A stretch of DNA of 37,198 nt from Salisapilia sapeloensis (GCA_023334545.1 JAADVB010000190.1:1-37198), one strand, 5' to 3'. Counted from the stretch's first letter, positions 8,055 through 17,935 are shown. Translations and numbers: made by a program. The notes: a model not told the origin generated them from the letters alone.

Positions 8055-11000
8055 TTAAGAATCTCGTTTCGTCACCGATGTGACCATGTTCTGAATCGTA
8101 CTCATCGGTGGGCGGTAAATTTCAGGTAGCAGTTTCCGCTGGAGACTGTTAAAAGAGTACGTCGGAGCGCCTACATTCTTTCGAGCAATCTCGAGTCTGA
8201 CGCCAAACTCTCTCAAGACGTTGGCAATATCCTTGACCTCTTCCAACGGTCCACCGTCGCTCGCACCTCGTTCAATCTCGAACAGCACTTGCTTCTTCCT
8301 CTGCACCAGCAGTCTCGCCTGCTCCAGCGTCACGCTCATGGCAGTTCGGTCTTTCCCACTCTTGCAGTAGGTGATGCGCCCGCCATGCAGCGCCCGGACA
8401 GCGTCTGCAGCGTGGAAGAGGATGGTCGTGTTCTTGGCAGACGAGTCCTCTCCTTCGACACTGCTTCTCAAGTGTCTTAGAATCTCATCTGGATGGGAGC
8501 CGACACTTGCATCAAAGCAAGAGCATCCCTTCGCTTTCAGCCGATTGTAGTACTCGAGGATGGACCGGAAGGAAGAGCGGTTAATCTTGGCCTGGATGGA
8601 AACGCCTGCTGTACCGACCATGTTCGCTAGACTCTGCATCTCGTTGATGCCTTGTGTAAACAGCACAGAAGTGACGTGAATGAGCTCGCCTCTCTGCAAA
8701 GCAACAGGAAGCGTCTTGAACGACGCCGATGGGACAGGAACGCGGATCGTGTACCCAACATGTTCTCTCTCCACCAGTAGAATCTCATCCTTATCGCCTT
8801 CGACCAGTTGAAAAGCAAAGGTCTCAAGACTTTTGGTAGCGACCCATGCGTCAGAGATCATCCGCAGCTCCTTTCCGTGCGAAGAGATCAGACTCTCCCA
8901 TCCGACGAGGAAGCCAGCCTTTGACAATTGCGTCAGCATTTCGACATTCTCCTGCTGTATGCTCAGGTCCAACTTGGCTACGAAGCTCGTGACGAGGCCA
9001 CTGACACTCTGCGCCACCGTCACGCTCTTACGTAAATAGTATTCTAGACGCAGCATCTCTAACTTGCCGCTCATCTGGACAGCACTGTGGAGCGCATCAT
9101 CAGGTGATTTGTGGTGGGAAGGATCCACCTTGGTGCCTTTTCCCATCCGAGGGTACTGGATCCGTCGCTTTTCCGTCTCGACCTTGGGTGCTGTCGTTTT
9201 CTTCCTGTAGGAAGGGAACTTACCGGTCACAGCCTTCACGGCCAAGAACCCGACATTCTTCTTCTTCACAGGCACCTCTTCCTCCTCTTCCTCTTGCGCT
9301 GTCACCTCCAGCTCTTCATGCAGCGGGATGAGACCATATCTGGACTCGGCAGCAGCCTCCTCCGTCACGATAGATCGAGGATGTGGGACGTCAAAGACCC
9401 TGGTCTTCCGCCGATCTTGCATTGCAGACTGGAGGACCCTCGGATCGTATTTGTTTAGAAGTGTCTGGAGAGCACTGATCTCCATCTCCATCTCATGCAG
9501 TCCTTGGTCGGACACGCCCATCGCATGAGCGGTCGGCGCACCACATGTGACAGTGACGTGTGTCTCCGGCAGCTTCTTGGCTTCCTCCATGTTGGCATGG
9601 ACGGTGCTAAAGACAGAGGAGCTGCGTCGAATGCGACCTTCTGCCGGTTGCTTCCCATCTACACTTTGGTCCTTTGTGGCGGAGAGCAGAGGACTGTCCG
9701 GAGATAGATCTCGGAAGATACGGTAGAATGCCACATGGAGATTCGTCGGTAGTGCTTGCATCTCCTTGTCGTGCTTTAGCAGACTCGACTTGAACGTTTG
9801 TCCTTCTCCCACAAGACGCTCACACGTACGGATCATGTCATTCACATGCGCTTCTAGCTGCTGTAGCTTGACAACGTGCGGAAAGAGAAATTCCAATGGC
9901 ATCTCACTGTCCAAACTCTCGTTACTACTTTCGACTTGCACATCCTTTTCACTCAATAGCACTTGCAGACGCAGTTGGACCTGTCCTCGCACCTGATCCG
10001 TCTCTGTATTACGCACGTCGAACCAGTCTACGAGCGATCGACTCTGGACGTACATCCCACCTTCTACCTCTTCCCGTCTACTCTCCATAACAGACGCAAT
10101 GGATTCGAATGGAAGTGTCAACTCGCCCATGAGCTCCGTCTCGAGACCTCCCATATAACTATACAATTCATTCACTATTTGCACTCGAACCCATCCGCTT
10201 AATGCATCTTTATCCGAGACGTTCGGACGATAGAAGACAAACTGAGTCAAGTTATTCTCTTCGTTCGTGCTTGTGTGAGAAGGCAGCGTTGGAGACACCC
10301 AGTAGTTCGTACTAGGCTTGTTATGCTGACACCGAGTAGACGCATGTGCGTTCGTCGAAAAGACTGGCGTGGTCGTACCGTACTCTGTGTTCGTCCGACC
10401 GACGACGACTTCTGGCATGTCACCACTGCCGTCCGAGTACTTTACAATCGCATATGCGTTCGTATGAGAAGTGTCTTCCCTTTCAACCGATGCCCTTGTG
10501 CTACTGGCTTTAAGTCGGTTCAAGAGCATGTTCCGACCAGAGTTGGACAAACTGTTGGAGCTGGTGCCTGGAACACCCAAGATATTAGTGTCACTCACGG
10601 AGGCTGACCTCTGGTGTCCGTCCTCAAAACGTCTGCCGGAGATCACCTGGATACGATAGACGTTGAACCCATGCTCCAACGCTTCCTGATCACTCGTGAA
10701 GAACCGCCGACGCACACACCGGACTTGGGTGTACCGCTGCTTCCACGACGTCAGCATCTGGCGTAGCTCTCTTTCACACACACGCAAGAGTTGCAGCGGG
10801 ATCTTGGCACTCCATTCCACTTCACTCGCTTCTTCCACGGCCAGCTTTGCACCTGACAAGGCACTCGTGCTTCCGTTGCGTTCACCTGAGATGGACATGG
10901 CTCGTCGATGCTGAGGAGAAGGATAGAAGAGAAAGCCCTTTAGCATATTGTCGTAAGCTTGGAAGAGAGGGTGCTCTTGAGGTGTGAGGTTCAAGAACCT

Positions 11001-11681
11001 AATTTCGACCATCCCTCCTTCCATATAGTTGGACGACACAGGCAGCTTCATCGTCTGACTGAACTCTCCTCCCGTTGCCACGAGCCACATCTCCTGGAAA
11101 GTGGTGGTGGCAAAACCAAATGTAGTACTGTTATTATTCTCGTCTGGAATTGTCAGGATAATCTGTACGTGTCGATTAAACCTCGCTGGGTCTTGACACC
11201 GAACGCACATGCCAACGATAAAGTTCGGATCAGGAGACTTTTGCGTATCTGAGTACACAACCTCTTCATCTAGCAACGGTAGACTGTCTTGTGCCTCATC
11301 TTCCTCCAAGATAGGGATTTCTTCCGATACTCGCAATTGGATGCGAACATCCTGATTTGAGCTAGGCATCCCCAATGGATCTGAATTGCTACTAGCGTTC
11401 ATAAAGCTACTCCACGTGTTCTTCACGAACGTCTGAGCACCGCTTTTACTAGTGGCTAGTTGTGCATGGAAGTCTGCGCATGATATGAAAAAGTGGAGGC
11501 GAGGACGAGTATCTTCTCGTACATGCTCTGCGATCTCATTCGGCACAGCGACTTCGCCTGTCGATTGCGCTTCTGCTACCGGTGCCGGTGGTGGCTGACT
11601 TGCGAATGGATCTGGAAGAGATGAAAATGGATCTCTGCATGGCGTATCGTCTCCAAGCCCAAGTAGGTCCGCCTCCTCCAT
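8055..11681 (-). CDS. Type II inositol-polyphosphate 4-phosphatase (INPP4 family)
   Basis: Single-exon protein of 1208 residues from the ATG at 11681, where it begins MEEADLLGLGDD. The open frame continues to another ATG at 11837, but those 52 extra residues look non-conserved and leader-like. The C-terminal catalytic region holds the CX5R phosphatase signature CKSGKDRTAMSVTLEQA (cysteine at residue 1106; motif at 8346-8366). It is nearly identical to the CKSAKDRT loop of animal INPP4A/B, enzymes that remove the 4-phosphate of phosphatidylinositol 3,4-bisphosphate on endosomal membranes. The N-terminal half has C2-like beta-rich regions and long serine/threonine-rich linkers, and an E-rich run followed by PVKKK sits mid-protein. 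It converges on the CocE-like gene with only 29 bases between the stops, so the 3' UTRs probably overlap. Function is well supported by the motif; the length is larger than animal INPP4. Confidence 0.88.
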   Translation of the reverse strand: MEEADLLGLGDDTPCRDPFSSLPDPFASQPPPAPVAEAQSTGEVAVPNEIAEHVREDTRPRLHFFISCADFHAQLATSKSGAQTFVKNTWSSFMNASSNSDPLGMPSSNQDVRIQLRVSEEIPILEEDEAQDSLPLLDEEVVYSDTQKSPDPNFIVGMCVRCQDPARFNRHVQIILTIPDENNNSTTFGFATTTFQEMWLVATGGEFSQTMKLPVSSNYMEGGMVEIRFLNLTPQEHPLFQAYDNMLKGFLFYPSPQHRRAMSISGERNGSTSALSGAKLAVEEASEVEWSAKIPLQLLRVCERELRQMLTSWKQRYTQVRCVRRRFFTSDQEALEHGFNVYRIQVISGRRFEDGHQRSASVSDTNILGVPGTSSNSLSNSGRNMLLNRLKASSTRASVEREDTSHTNAYAIVKYSDGSGDMPEVVVGRTNTEYGTTTPVFSTNAHASTRCQHNKPSTNYWVSPTLPSHTSTNEENNLTQFVFYRPNVSDKDALSGWVRVQIVNELYSYMGGLETELMGELTLPFESIASVMESRREEVEGGMYVQSRSLVDWFDVRNTETDQVRGQVQLRLQVLLSEKDVQVESSNESLDSEMPLEFLFPHVVKLQQLEAHVNDMIRTCERLVGEGQTFKSSLLKHDKEMQALPTNLHVAFYRIFRDLSPDSPLLSATKDQSVDGKQPAEGRIRRSSSVFSTVHANMEEAKKLPETHVTVTCGAPTAHAMGVSDQGLHEMEMEISALQTLLNKYDPRVLQSAMQDRRKTRVFDVPHPRSIVTEEAAAESRYGLIPLHEELEVTAQEEEEEEVPVKKKNVGFLAVKAVTGKFPSYRKKTTAPKVETEKRRIQYPRMGKGTKVDPSHHKSPDDALHSAVQMSGKLEMLRLEYYLRKSVTVAQSVSGLVTSFVAKLDLSIQQENVEMLTQLSKAGFLVGWESLISSHGKELRMISDAWVATKSLETFAFQLVEGDKDEILLVEREHVGYTIRVPVPSASFKTLPVALQRGELIHVTSVLFTQGINEMQSLANMVGTAGVSIQAKINRSSFRSILEYYNRLKAKGCSCFDASVGSHPDEILRHLRSSVEGEDSSAKNTTILFHAADAVRALHGGRITYCKSGKDRTAMSVTLEQARLLVQRKKQVLFEIERGASDGGPLEEVKDIANVLREFGVRLEIARKNVGAPTYSFNSLQRKLLPEIYRPPMSTIQNMVTSVTKRDS

Positions 11682-11837
11682 CGTGTCTGTCGGCCGGAAG
11701 CAGTTGTCGTGTCGTCGAGCTTCAGGCGCTATATAGAGTTGTTCTGATCTATTCAAGAAAGGTTCATGGCACCCATTTCTTAGCTTTTTACGCACGGTTT
11801 GCGTAATCAGAGTAACCAGTAACCTCGGCACTTTCAT

Positions 11838-12608
11838 AGCGAAAGGCGATCGTAAACGAGGTGCGAATGGTCGATAAAGGTAAGCGAATGATATGGCATG
11901 CTAGCGATTGCTTATTGTACTACCTAGTCGCATAGCAAAAGAATCTAAACCATGCGCGATGGAGCTCTTCCAATTCTCAAGATTTTCCACAATTAGTTTG
12001 GTTCTCCAAGGCATCGTTGACTGGATAGCTATGGAAGATCTAGAATAATGAAAGGAAATAGGCAACGCAATGTGAGCGACGACTTTGGTCATAAAGCTTA
12101 GTAAAGAGGGATCAGTAGCCTTTACGTTTACTCGAGTTTTAGCAATCTACATCCATTCTATGCCGGCCTATAATGGCATCTTTTCTCGTCTTCTAGCTCA
12201 CGCACTGGTATGATCGCTTCTAACTACTCGGGCTTACTCTTGGGTAGAGAGGTTATCTCTGAAATATATGTGCCAAGGATAGTGCGTCAGATTTTTAACT
12301 TGAAAGCATCCAAATAGGAACAATTCATCATGTTGTTAGCAATAGCACGCTTATCACTGCACAGTACGCAGCAAAGAGTTGGAACCAGACAACTTATTTT
12401 GGCATATCTATCTTATAAAGACTCGTCGCTTTTATATATGAGCGCCCTCACTGTGCAGGACCTTTCGTCGACATTCGTTCTACATGGAAAGTGACATGGA
12501 ACGCAAATATCATTTGAAGAAGACAACTAGCATCTATTCATATCCCTACTATTCGCTATTGTAACCGTAGCTTGTCATTGCATCTGAGTGCGTTAATTCC
12601 ACCCTTAG
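11838..12608. other. Intergenic region without supported gene
   Basis: This fairly A+T-rich stretch of about 770 bases lies between the 5' side of the INPP4-like gene and the 3' end of the kinase-phosphodiesterase gene. The only open frames are short (about 63 codons) and unlike known proteins. I see no tRNA or obvious repeat. It likely holds the INPP4 promoter and leader. Confidence 0.5.
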
Positions 12609-14453
12609 CTACGGAGATGAAAGTCGAGTCCATCCAATGCGAACCTGTGGGAAGGAAGCTCGGATAGAGGCATCAAAAGTGGACACATTCGTCAAAACCT
12701 CTGCTTCCACAACATTTTCAAGTGCCATTGCGCTCTGGATACTTTCACTGTCCTCCAGCTCTCGCACGACATCCATCTTTGTCCCCATCTCTTCCATCAA
12801 CCACGGCATCTTTTGCTCCATTTGTGCCAACCCGCCTTTCACACACAGTGCAAAGTACTTGTCCTCTCCACCCATTCGGTTCTCCACCTCCTTCCTCCAA
12901 TCCCCACACTCTTCATCCACGTTCAGAAAGAGCACCACAACTCTATTCCGTTCCTTTTCCTTTGTCTCGAATGGAGGCTGCAGCAACAACCGAACCTTCT
13001 TCCCTACGATGAAGCTGATGCCGATCGTGCCTTTCACAATGACACTCTCTTCCGTCCAATCTCTACTTTGACTATCTCTCTTCTCTAACAGTTCATTCGA
13101 GTACGAAGCAGGAATATTCGCTGCTGTCGATACAGTGATATGCGGAACTCGATTGGCGCATCTAAAAGAAGAATCTAGTGTTCGAATACGCAGCGCCTGA
13201 CCTCGATCATCCCATACCTCTTCCTCTATATCTACATCCACCTCTTTCCCAACATCCACACCATCCAAAGAGTCTTCCGATGGACCATACTCCATCGTCA
13301 CGTGATCTATATAGACATTCTCAAACCTCACAGTCTTGAGAGCGTCCTTCAACTTCTGTCGTTCATCTAAAGGAAAGAAAATACCTATAAACTTAGTCTT
13401 AACCCCTCCATACGAAAGCTGCGATAGGGGATGGAGGGGTAAAGAGACGAAATGAGGACGGAACGAGAGTGCTCGACTGTCCTTTTGCCATCGCAGGTAC
13501 ATTTCTAGCACTTTTGGTACTGGAACGCCATGCGAGTTTCGTCTCGCAGCATAGTACGCTTCCACCATGTTGTCACATTGGACTTGTACGATGGTATGTG
13601 GAACATGGAACTGCTCTGCCATCTTCACGTACGTGTCATACTCCCACAACTGCGTGTTTGTGTTGTCCACAATCACCAGCGTCGGACGTTTCGACTTAAT
13701 TGCTTCCTCTACACCTGCCTTGCACGTCGCGTGTGCCTTCTGAAGCTGCTTAGGATTAAAGACGTACCCTCTTTTAGTCTCAAAGAAGTAGTCTGCCGAG
13801 AACACTTGGCAATCAATGTCAAGTTGAGAAGCAATAAGACGTAGCTGAGATGTCTGGTAGGACTTGCCACTGCCTGGAATACCTCGCATGATCACAACGT
13901 AGGGCTTGTTGCTCGACTTGATCTCATCGAAAACACTCTGCATTTGACTTTGTAGTCTTGGATCGACAGGCATGGAAGGCGCAGTCAAAGGAAAGAGGCT
14001 TGTAGCTATCGGTGAAGACGACTCGGATGTAGCTTGGTAACACAGGAGCGCGTCCAGAGTAAATGCATTGGAGTGGATGTCGGCCGAGGAGGTTCTCGCT
14101 TTCTGGCGCTTACCTCCTTTTAGTAGACTGGAACTAGTGATCCCTAGACTCTGCAGTCGTAGCTGGTACGCATTTGCGAGTCGAAACAACAAGTCGTTGT
14201 CTTCAGCAGACAAAGACAGGATCGACTCGGATGATACGAAGACACTCTTATTGATATGGCGACTGGTCGGAGGTGATACGCTCGATACAAAGTAACAAAT
14301 GTCCTCCTGCCGTCCACTTTGCACTTGACACTGAAGCAGGTCTATCTCCAAGGTCTGGTCATTGTCCTCCGACGCTGCAAGTCGAACTGACAGCTTCATC
14401 TCGTCCAGCTCTGTCGTTTGGGTGTATTGACATGGTACACTTGAGGTCATCAT
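12609..14453 (-). CDS. P-loop polynucleotide kinase-like domain fused to 2H phosphoesterase-like domain
   Basis: From the first ATG (14453) the protein has 614 residues; the frame extends slightly upstream only from a GTG. The N-terminal ~175 residues are unassigned. A kinase domain follows, with Walker A GIPGSGKS at 191-198, SADYFF, NPKQLQKAHATC and DNTNT at 263-267. This is the pattern of N4BP2-like and CNP/T4-Pnk-like kinases. The C-terminal part has two HxT motifs about 50 residues apart, HVTM at 384-387 and HITV at 438-441, as in 2H phosphoesterases (LigT, CNPase, the CPDase of tRNA ligases). The order kinase then 2H domain is that of vertebrate CNP and of the end-healing half of fungal tRNA ligase. 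The likely role is RNA 5'-phosphorylation and 2',3'-cyclic-phosphate opening. No ligase domain is visible. Kinase call firm, 2H call probable. Confidence 0.75.
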   Translation of the reverse strand: MMTSSVPCQYTQTTELDEMKLSVRLAASEDNDQTLEIDLLQCQVQSGRQEDICYFVSSVSPPTSRHINKSVFVSSESILSLSAEDNDLLFRLANAYQLRLQSLGITSSSLLKGGKRQKARTSSADIHSNAFTLDALLCYQATSESSSPIATSLFPLTAPSMPVDPRLQSQMQSVFDEIKSSNKPYVVIMRGIPGSGKSYQTSQLRLIASQLDIDCQVFSADYFFETKRGYVFNPKQLQKAHATCKAGVEEAIKSKRPTLVIVDNTNTQLWEYDTYVKMAEQFHVPHTIVQVQCDNMVEAYYAARRNSHGVPVPKVLEMYLRWQKDSRALSFRPHFVSLPLHPLSQLSYGGVKTKFIGIFFPLDERQKLKDALKTVRFENVYIDHVTMEYGPSEDSLDGVDVGKEVDVDIEEEVWDDRGQALRIRTLDSSFRCANRVPHITVSTAANIPASYSNELLEKRDSQSRDWTEESVIVKGTIGISFIVGKKVRLLLQPPFETKEKERNRVVVLFLNVDEECGDWRKEVENRMGGEDKYFALCVKGGLAQMEQKMPWLMEEMGTKMDVVRELEDSESIQSAMALENVVEAEVLTNVSTFDASIRASFPQVRIGWTRLSSP

Positions 14454-14528
14454 GTGGTACAATACTGGAACTTTCGCGTACTTTCCAGACACTTCCGCTC
14501 GAATTTCTCATGACAAGAGCCATGTCTC

Positions 14529-14546
14529 TTCATTTCTACATTTGCC
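14529..14546 (+). promoter_or_regulatory. Oomycete initiator element for the BAG-Hsp20 gene
   Basis: TTCATTTCTACATTTGCC matches the Inr/FPR-like core (TCATTYY then CAWTTT) and ends 32 bases before the ATG at 14579. It lies in the roughly 125-base gap shared with the divergent kinase-phosphodiesterase gene. Confidence 0.55.
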
Positions 14547-14578
14547 TCTGATCTACCAAGACGCAAGCTATATCAACG

Positions 14579-15553
14579 ATGACAAGCGAAGCAAAAGAAG
14601 CAATGGACCAGCTCCAGTCCATCCGTTGCAAGACACAAGACATTGAATCCGCATTGAACGAACGCATTCCTCGCCAAAGAGGTCCGTTGGCAGCACTCGT
14701 CAGCTTTTACCACTGGATGCTCCACTCCCCACTGCCTTCCAACAATGCTGCACGTGAAAAAGAAGCGACTGTGAGAATCCGTCGTGAGCTTGGTGCTTTC
14801 GACTATCGAGTCAAGGAGCAAGCGGAATTGCTCACACGGCATCTCTTGTCTCTCGACAACATCCTCAGCTATGGTGATGCTAGCGTCAAGGAAGAACGCA
14901 AGAAGCTCGTCACATACATCCAGCACTTGTTGGAAGTTGCTGACAAGATGAAAGACAGCAGCAGTCGGCTGAAAGACAGTGGTGAAAAGGCTATTGCTGC
15001 TTTCCCTGGTTTCCCGGAAGAAGAAAAGGAGCCGACCTGCTCCGAGACAGAGTCTCCTAGTGAAGATGAAGTAGAAGAGCCAGATCATGTGTCGGATACA
15101 GCTTCAGAAGCGGAAGAAGAAGACAACCAGATGGAAGAAGAGCCCGTTTCAGAGGCGGAAGACGAGGACAATCAGGTGGAAGAAGAGTCGTTACCGACGT
15201 GGCATCCCAAATATCAATTCGAAAAGGACCACTCGGGACTCTATCTGTACATCCGACTGCCTGGTGTGAACAAGAAAGATATGGACGTTCGTTACTCCGA
15301 GTACAGTGGCATCCTTCGTGTTGCAGGCTACAAACTTCCGACGAAGAGGGATTTGCAATTGACGAAGTTGACTGGAAAACCATCCTTTGGTCGTTTTGAA
15401 GTCAAAGAGCGATTGCCAATGCAACAATTAGACATGGACGAGGCCACCCAGCAGCTCTACGACGACGGCACCTTTGAAATCTTCATGCCATGGTATCGAC
15501 ACCCAGTGCGACGACCAGCACAAATGTTTGGCGCCCCAGGTTTCTTCTGGTAA
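14579..15553 (+). CDS. BAG domain-alpha-crystallin (Hsp20) fusion protein
   Basis: Single-exon protein of 324 residues with three parts. Residues about 75-126 form a BAG domain (LLTRHLLSLDNILSYGDAS, then VKEERKKLVTYIQHLLEVAD), the three-helix module that binds the Hsp70 ATPase domain and promotes nucleotide exchange. Residues about 146-206 are a strongly acidic linker with a duplicated unit (SEAEEEDNQMEEE / SEAEDEDNQVEEE). Residues about 209-306 form an alpha-crystallin domain of the small heat-shock type (LYLYIRLPGVNKKDMDV, GILRVAG, GRFEVKERLP, DDGTFEIFMP), followed by an aromatic tail. Small Hsps hold unfolded clients and BAG proteins act on Hsp70, so the fusion could pass clients to Hsp70 directly. 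That role is inferred; both domains are clear by eye. Confidence 0.85.
   Translation: MTSEAKEAMDQLQSIRCKTQDIESALNERIPRQRGPLAALVSFYHWMLHSPLPSNNAAREKEATVRIRRELGAFDYRVKEQAELLTRHLLSLDNILSYGDASVKEERKKLVTYIQHLLEVADKMKDSSSRLKDSGEKAIAAFPGFPEEEKEPTCSETESPSEDEVEEPDHVSDTASEAEEEDNQMEEEPVSEAEDEDNQVEEESLPTWHPKYQFEKDHSGLYLYIRLPGVNKKDMDVRYSEYSGILRVAGYKLPTKRDLQLTKLTGKPSFGRFEVKERLPMQQLDMDEATQQLYDDGTFEIFMPWYRHPVRRPAQMFGAPGFFW
15131..15190 (+). repeat. Acidic in-frame duplication in BAG-Hsp20 linker
   Basis: Two adjacent copies of an acidic unit, GAAGACAACCAGATGGAAGAAG and GAGGACAATCAGGTGGAAGAAG-like, encode (E/D)DNQ(M/V)EEE within the fusion-protein linker. They differ at silent and near-silent sites, so this is an older tandem duplication. 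Coordinates are approximate to a few bases. Confidence 0.5.
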
Positions 15554-15960
15554 CCACGTCGGTATTTAACAAAGGCTAGGATACTCTGTGTTTTCAGTTG
15601 ACATACAAGTTTTGCCAACACTAAGGACGGAATAGTTTTAGTTTCCCAGGAAAGATGCAAATTATACAATAAAAAACCTTTTATTATATCCCAATTGCTT
15701 GACAATGATCGAAACTACTCGGAGCTCATTGGCATAAGCTGCTCCATGTCTGCTGCTGACGATAGCAAAGCTGTGGAAAGAATGAAACAATCAGACAGTC
15801 TGCTTTAGTTAACTGGATAAGTCTGGAGACAATTGCTTCTTCCTTTAGTCTGTTCATGCTCCATCGTTATCGAGTCTGCTCATAATTATGATAGGACTGA
15901 AAAGATGGAGAGTACGAATTGTAAAGACATTTTGGAGGAAAAAGGAGATATTAACTCAGA
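15554..15960. other. Convergent intergenic region
   Basis: About 400 bases separate the 3' ends of the BAG-Hsp20 gene and PEX14. They are A+T-rich, with poly-A-signal-like AATAAA near 15668. No gene is seen. Confidence 0.5.
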
Positions 15961-16953
15961 TTAGATGTAGTAAGGTAGCGTTCGACTGTCCAAGTCGCCT
16001 AGCATCCACGTCGACAGCTCTGTCGTTGACACCTGCCATTCCTTCACAATGCGTTTCTCAGGCTGTGCTTTGACTACCTTGTCCACAGACACTTCGTCCG
16101 CCGATTGTTCTTCAGCCACTGCTTCCGCAGGCACCTGTTCCACCACTTCTTTCACTGGTTGTTTCCCCACTGCTTCCACAGGTTCTTTCTCCAATGCAAG
16201 TTCCACATATGCTTCCGTCTCGACAGATTGATCCACCATAGCTGGACGCTTCGACGCAAGTGCAGATCGTAATCGCTGGACATGTGCTTGCAACTGCTCC
16301 ATCTCCCGACGCTCTCGTTCTTCCTGCACTTGTCTTTCTTGTGTTTGCTTATCCACGGCAGCTCGTCTCTGCCCTTCCCTCATCTGGAACACTCGGGACT
16401 TGAGTGCCGACGCAGCCTACTAGGTCATGAGCAACTACTACTGGCTACTTTCAACTTCTCATGCTACCTGTTTATACTGCTTCTGCTGCTCCTGGATGAG
16501 GTCTAGCATGGCTGCCACACGGTTCTGGCGTCTTGCACGTCGTCTAGCAAACTCCATCTGGATGTTCAACGCAGCTTGCTTGAGCATCCGCTGGCGGAAG
16601 TTGTAGTAGCCGACACCGAGGAGGACCGTGGCGAGTGCCGGCAGTCCAAACTTGCTCACCATCGACTTAAAGAGAGAAGGTTTGTCATAGAGGGACGGTA
16701 AGGTGGCAGCAGTCCCGGTTGCAATTGTGCCTCGTCCCTGGATATTCTTTAGGCATGCCGTTATCTCGTCCGCCGTCAGCCCCTATGCATACGTATTCAG
16801 CAGCTATCGATAGAGAAATTTCACATGTAGCTATACTTTATGCTCTAGAAAGTCAACTCGATCAGCTAGAGACAATGCTCGAACGGAAGGGTGGAGTAAG
16901 AAAGCCTCGCATTTCGCCAGGAAGGCAGATCGACCGATGACTTTGTCAGCCAT
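15961..16953 (-). CDS. PEX14: Peroxin 14, peroxisomal import docking protein
   Basis: Three exons on the minus strand: 16837-16953, 16468-16782 and 15961-16416, with introns of 54 and 51 bp. Together they encode 295 residues. The N-terminal domain is unmistakable: R.AFLAKCEAFLLHPSVRALSLADRVDFLEHK, then GLTADEI. This is the PEX5/PEX19-binding helical bundle of PEX14, and its first intron falls exactly between FLEHK and GLT. A hydrophobic segment (about 64-86, VSKFGLPALATVLLGVGYY) is the membrane span, followed by a basic coiled coil. The last ~90 residues are rich in V/E/P/A pseudo-repeats. PEX14 docks cargo-loaded PEX5 at the peroxisome membrane. Exons 2 and 3 alone look like unrelated small frames; splicing joins them in phase 0. 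Confidence 0.93.
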
Positions 16954-17233
16954 GATGTCGCCAAGTCTGGGGAAGACATAAAGGTAGTCAAATTACCAAG
17001 ACACCATTGAAGCTCCATATAATACTCGAGTCAAAACGGTCTACGAAAATAGCTACAAAATTCGCATGCTACCAAAATCCCTCACTCGATCATTAGTTGA
17101 TTGTTAAGTGTGTCGACGTCGTACTTGGCATACGCACGACCTTCCATACCCTCTATCCGTCTAAGACATTCGGGTCGTCCAACTGGACCGCTGCCTGGAT
17201 CTGTTGCCAGGAGCTATTGAACTCTCGAGCACA
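16954..17233. other. Divergent promoter region, PEX14 / coiled-coil gene
   Basis: About 280 bases lie between two divergent starts. I see no open frame with protein character and no clear initiator match. Confidence 0.45.
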
Positions 17234-17935
17234 ATGGCTGGCAGCGACAACCCATCCCATTGCCCATTAAACGCATTAAAGAGACGGCATCCAACCTCTG
17301 CTACTAATTCGAGTCATACGAATGCGTCCAAGGACAAACCTCCTGCATCTAAAACATCTAGTGGTAATGCAGCACCGATCGACACTGTACATGCTTCAGT
17401 TTCGAATCCAAAGCAACGAAAGCTGTCGGCTCAGGCGTCCCAAGGACTATACCACTATGCAAAACAGTTACTACAGAACCAGGAGATGGAAGTGGAAGTC
17501 CAACAGCGAGATTTAAAGGAAAGGCAGGAACGTATACGGGAGCAAAGGAATCAATTGGAGCGTCAGTTGAGGTCACTGCAGCGCCAGATCAATGCGTTAG
17601 ACGATTCCGACTCGTTGCAAGACTGGATGGACTCGTCCGACCTATCGTTGGTGCATGCAGAAGTCCCTGCTGGACTATTTATTACCGTCACGGATGCGCT
17701 CGACTGTGACGATTTAAGCAGTGACTCTAGTGATTCAGCAACCGAAGAGGAAGAGAAGACGAACGGACGCACACCAAGCGAGGACGCATCACAGGCCATG
17801 ATGGGAAAACCGAAGAAAGTGATCGAAAAGGAAAGGGAGCTGGAGGAAGCGAGGCGGGATCGAATAAAGCGGCTGAAAGAGCTGTCTTCGGAGCTCGAAG
17901 GCAGTGCCAAGTTTCAGCGTCGAAAGAAGCGATAG
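17234..17935 (+). CDS. Hypothetical coiled-coil protein, unknown function
   Basis: Single-exon protein of 233 residues starting at the first ATG (17234); the frame is open ten codons further upstream without ATG. I do not recognise a family. The N-terminal 70 residues are S/T/N/P-rich and probably disordered. Residues about 70-122 form a Q/E/R-rich coiled coil. A short hydrophobic patch (GLFITVTDALD, about 147-158) is followed by a serine/acid-rich run (DDLSSDSSDSATEEEE). The C-terminus is a charged helix ending in FQRRKKR, a possible nuclear localisation signal. The pattern suggests a nuclear scaffold or nucleolar protein, but this is only composition. The next gene downstream, on the other strand, encodes a nucleolar protein. 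Confidence 0.6.
   Translation: MAGSDNPSHCPLNALKRRHPTSATNSSHTNASKDKPPASKTSSGNAAPIDTVHASVSNPKQRKLSAQASQGLYHYAKQLLQNQEMEVEVQQRDLKERQERIREQRNQLERQLRSLQRQINALDDSDSLQDWMDSSDLSLVHAEVPAGLFITVTDALDCDDLSSDSSDSATEEEEKTNGRTPSEDASQAMMGKPKKVIEKERELEEARRDRIKRLKELSSELEGSAKFQRRKKR

Noticed and set aside
11682-11837. Extra 52 N-terminal residues of the INPP4-like protein
   Set aside because: The next ATG begins a natural acidic N-terminus; the extra part lacks domain character. A longer form cannot be fully excluded.
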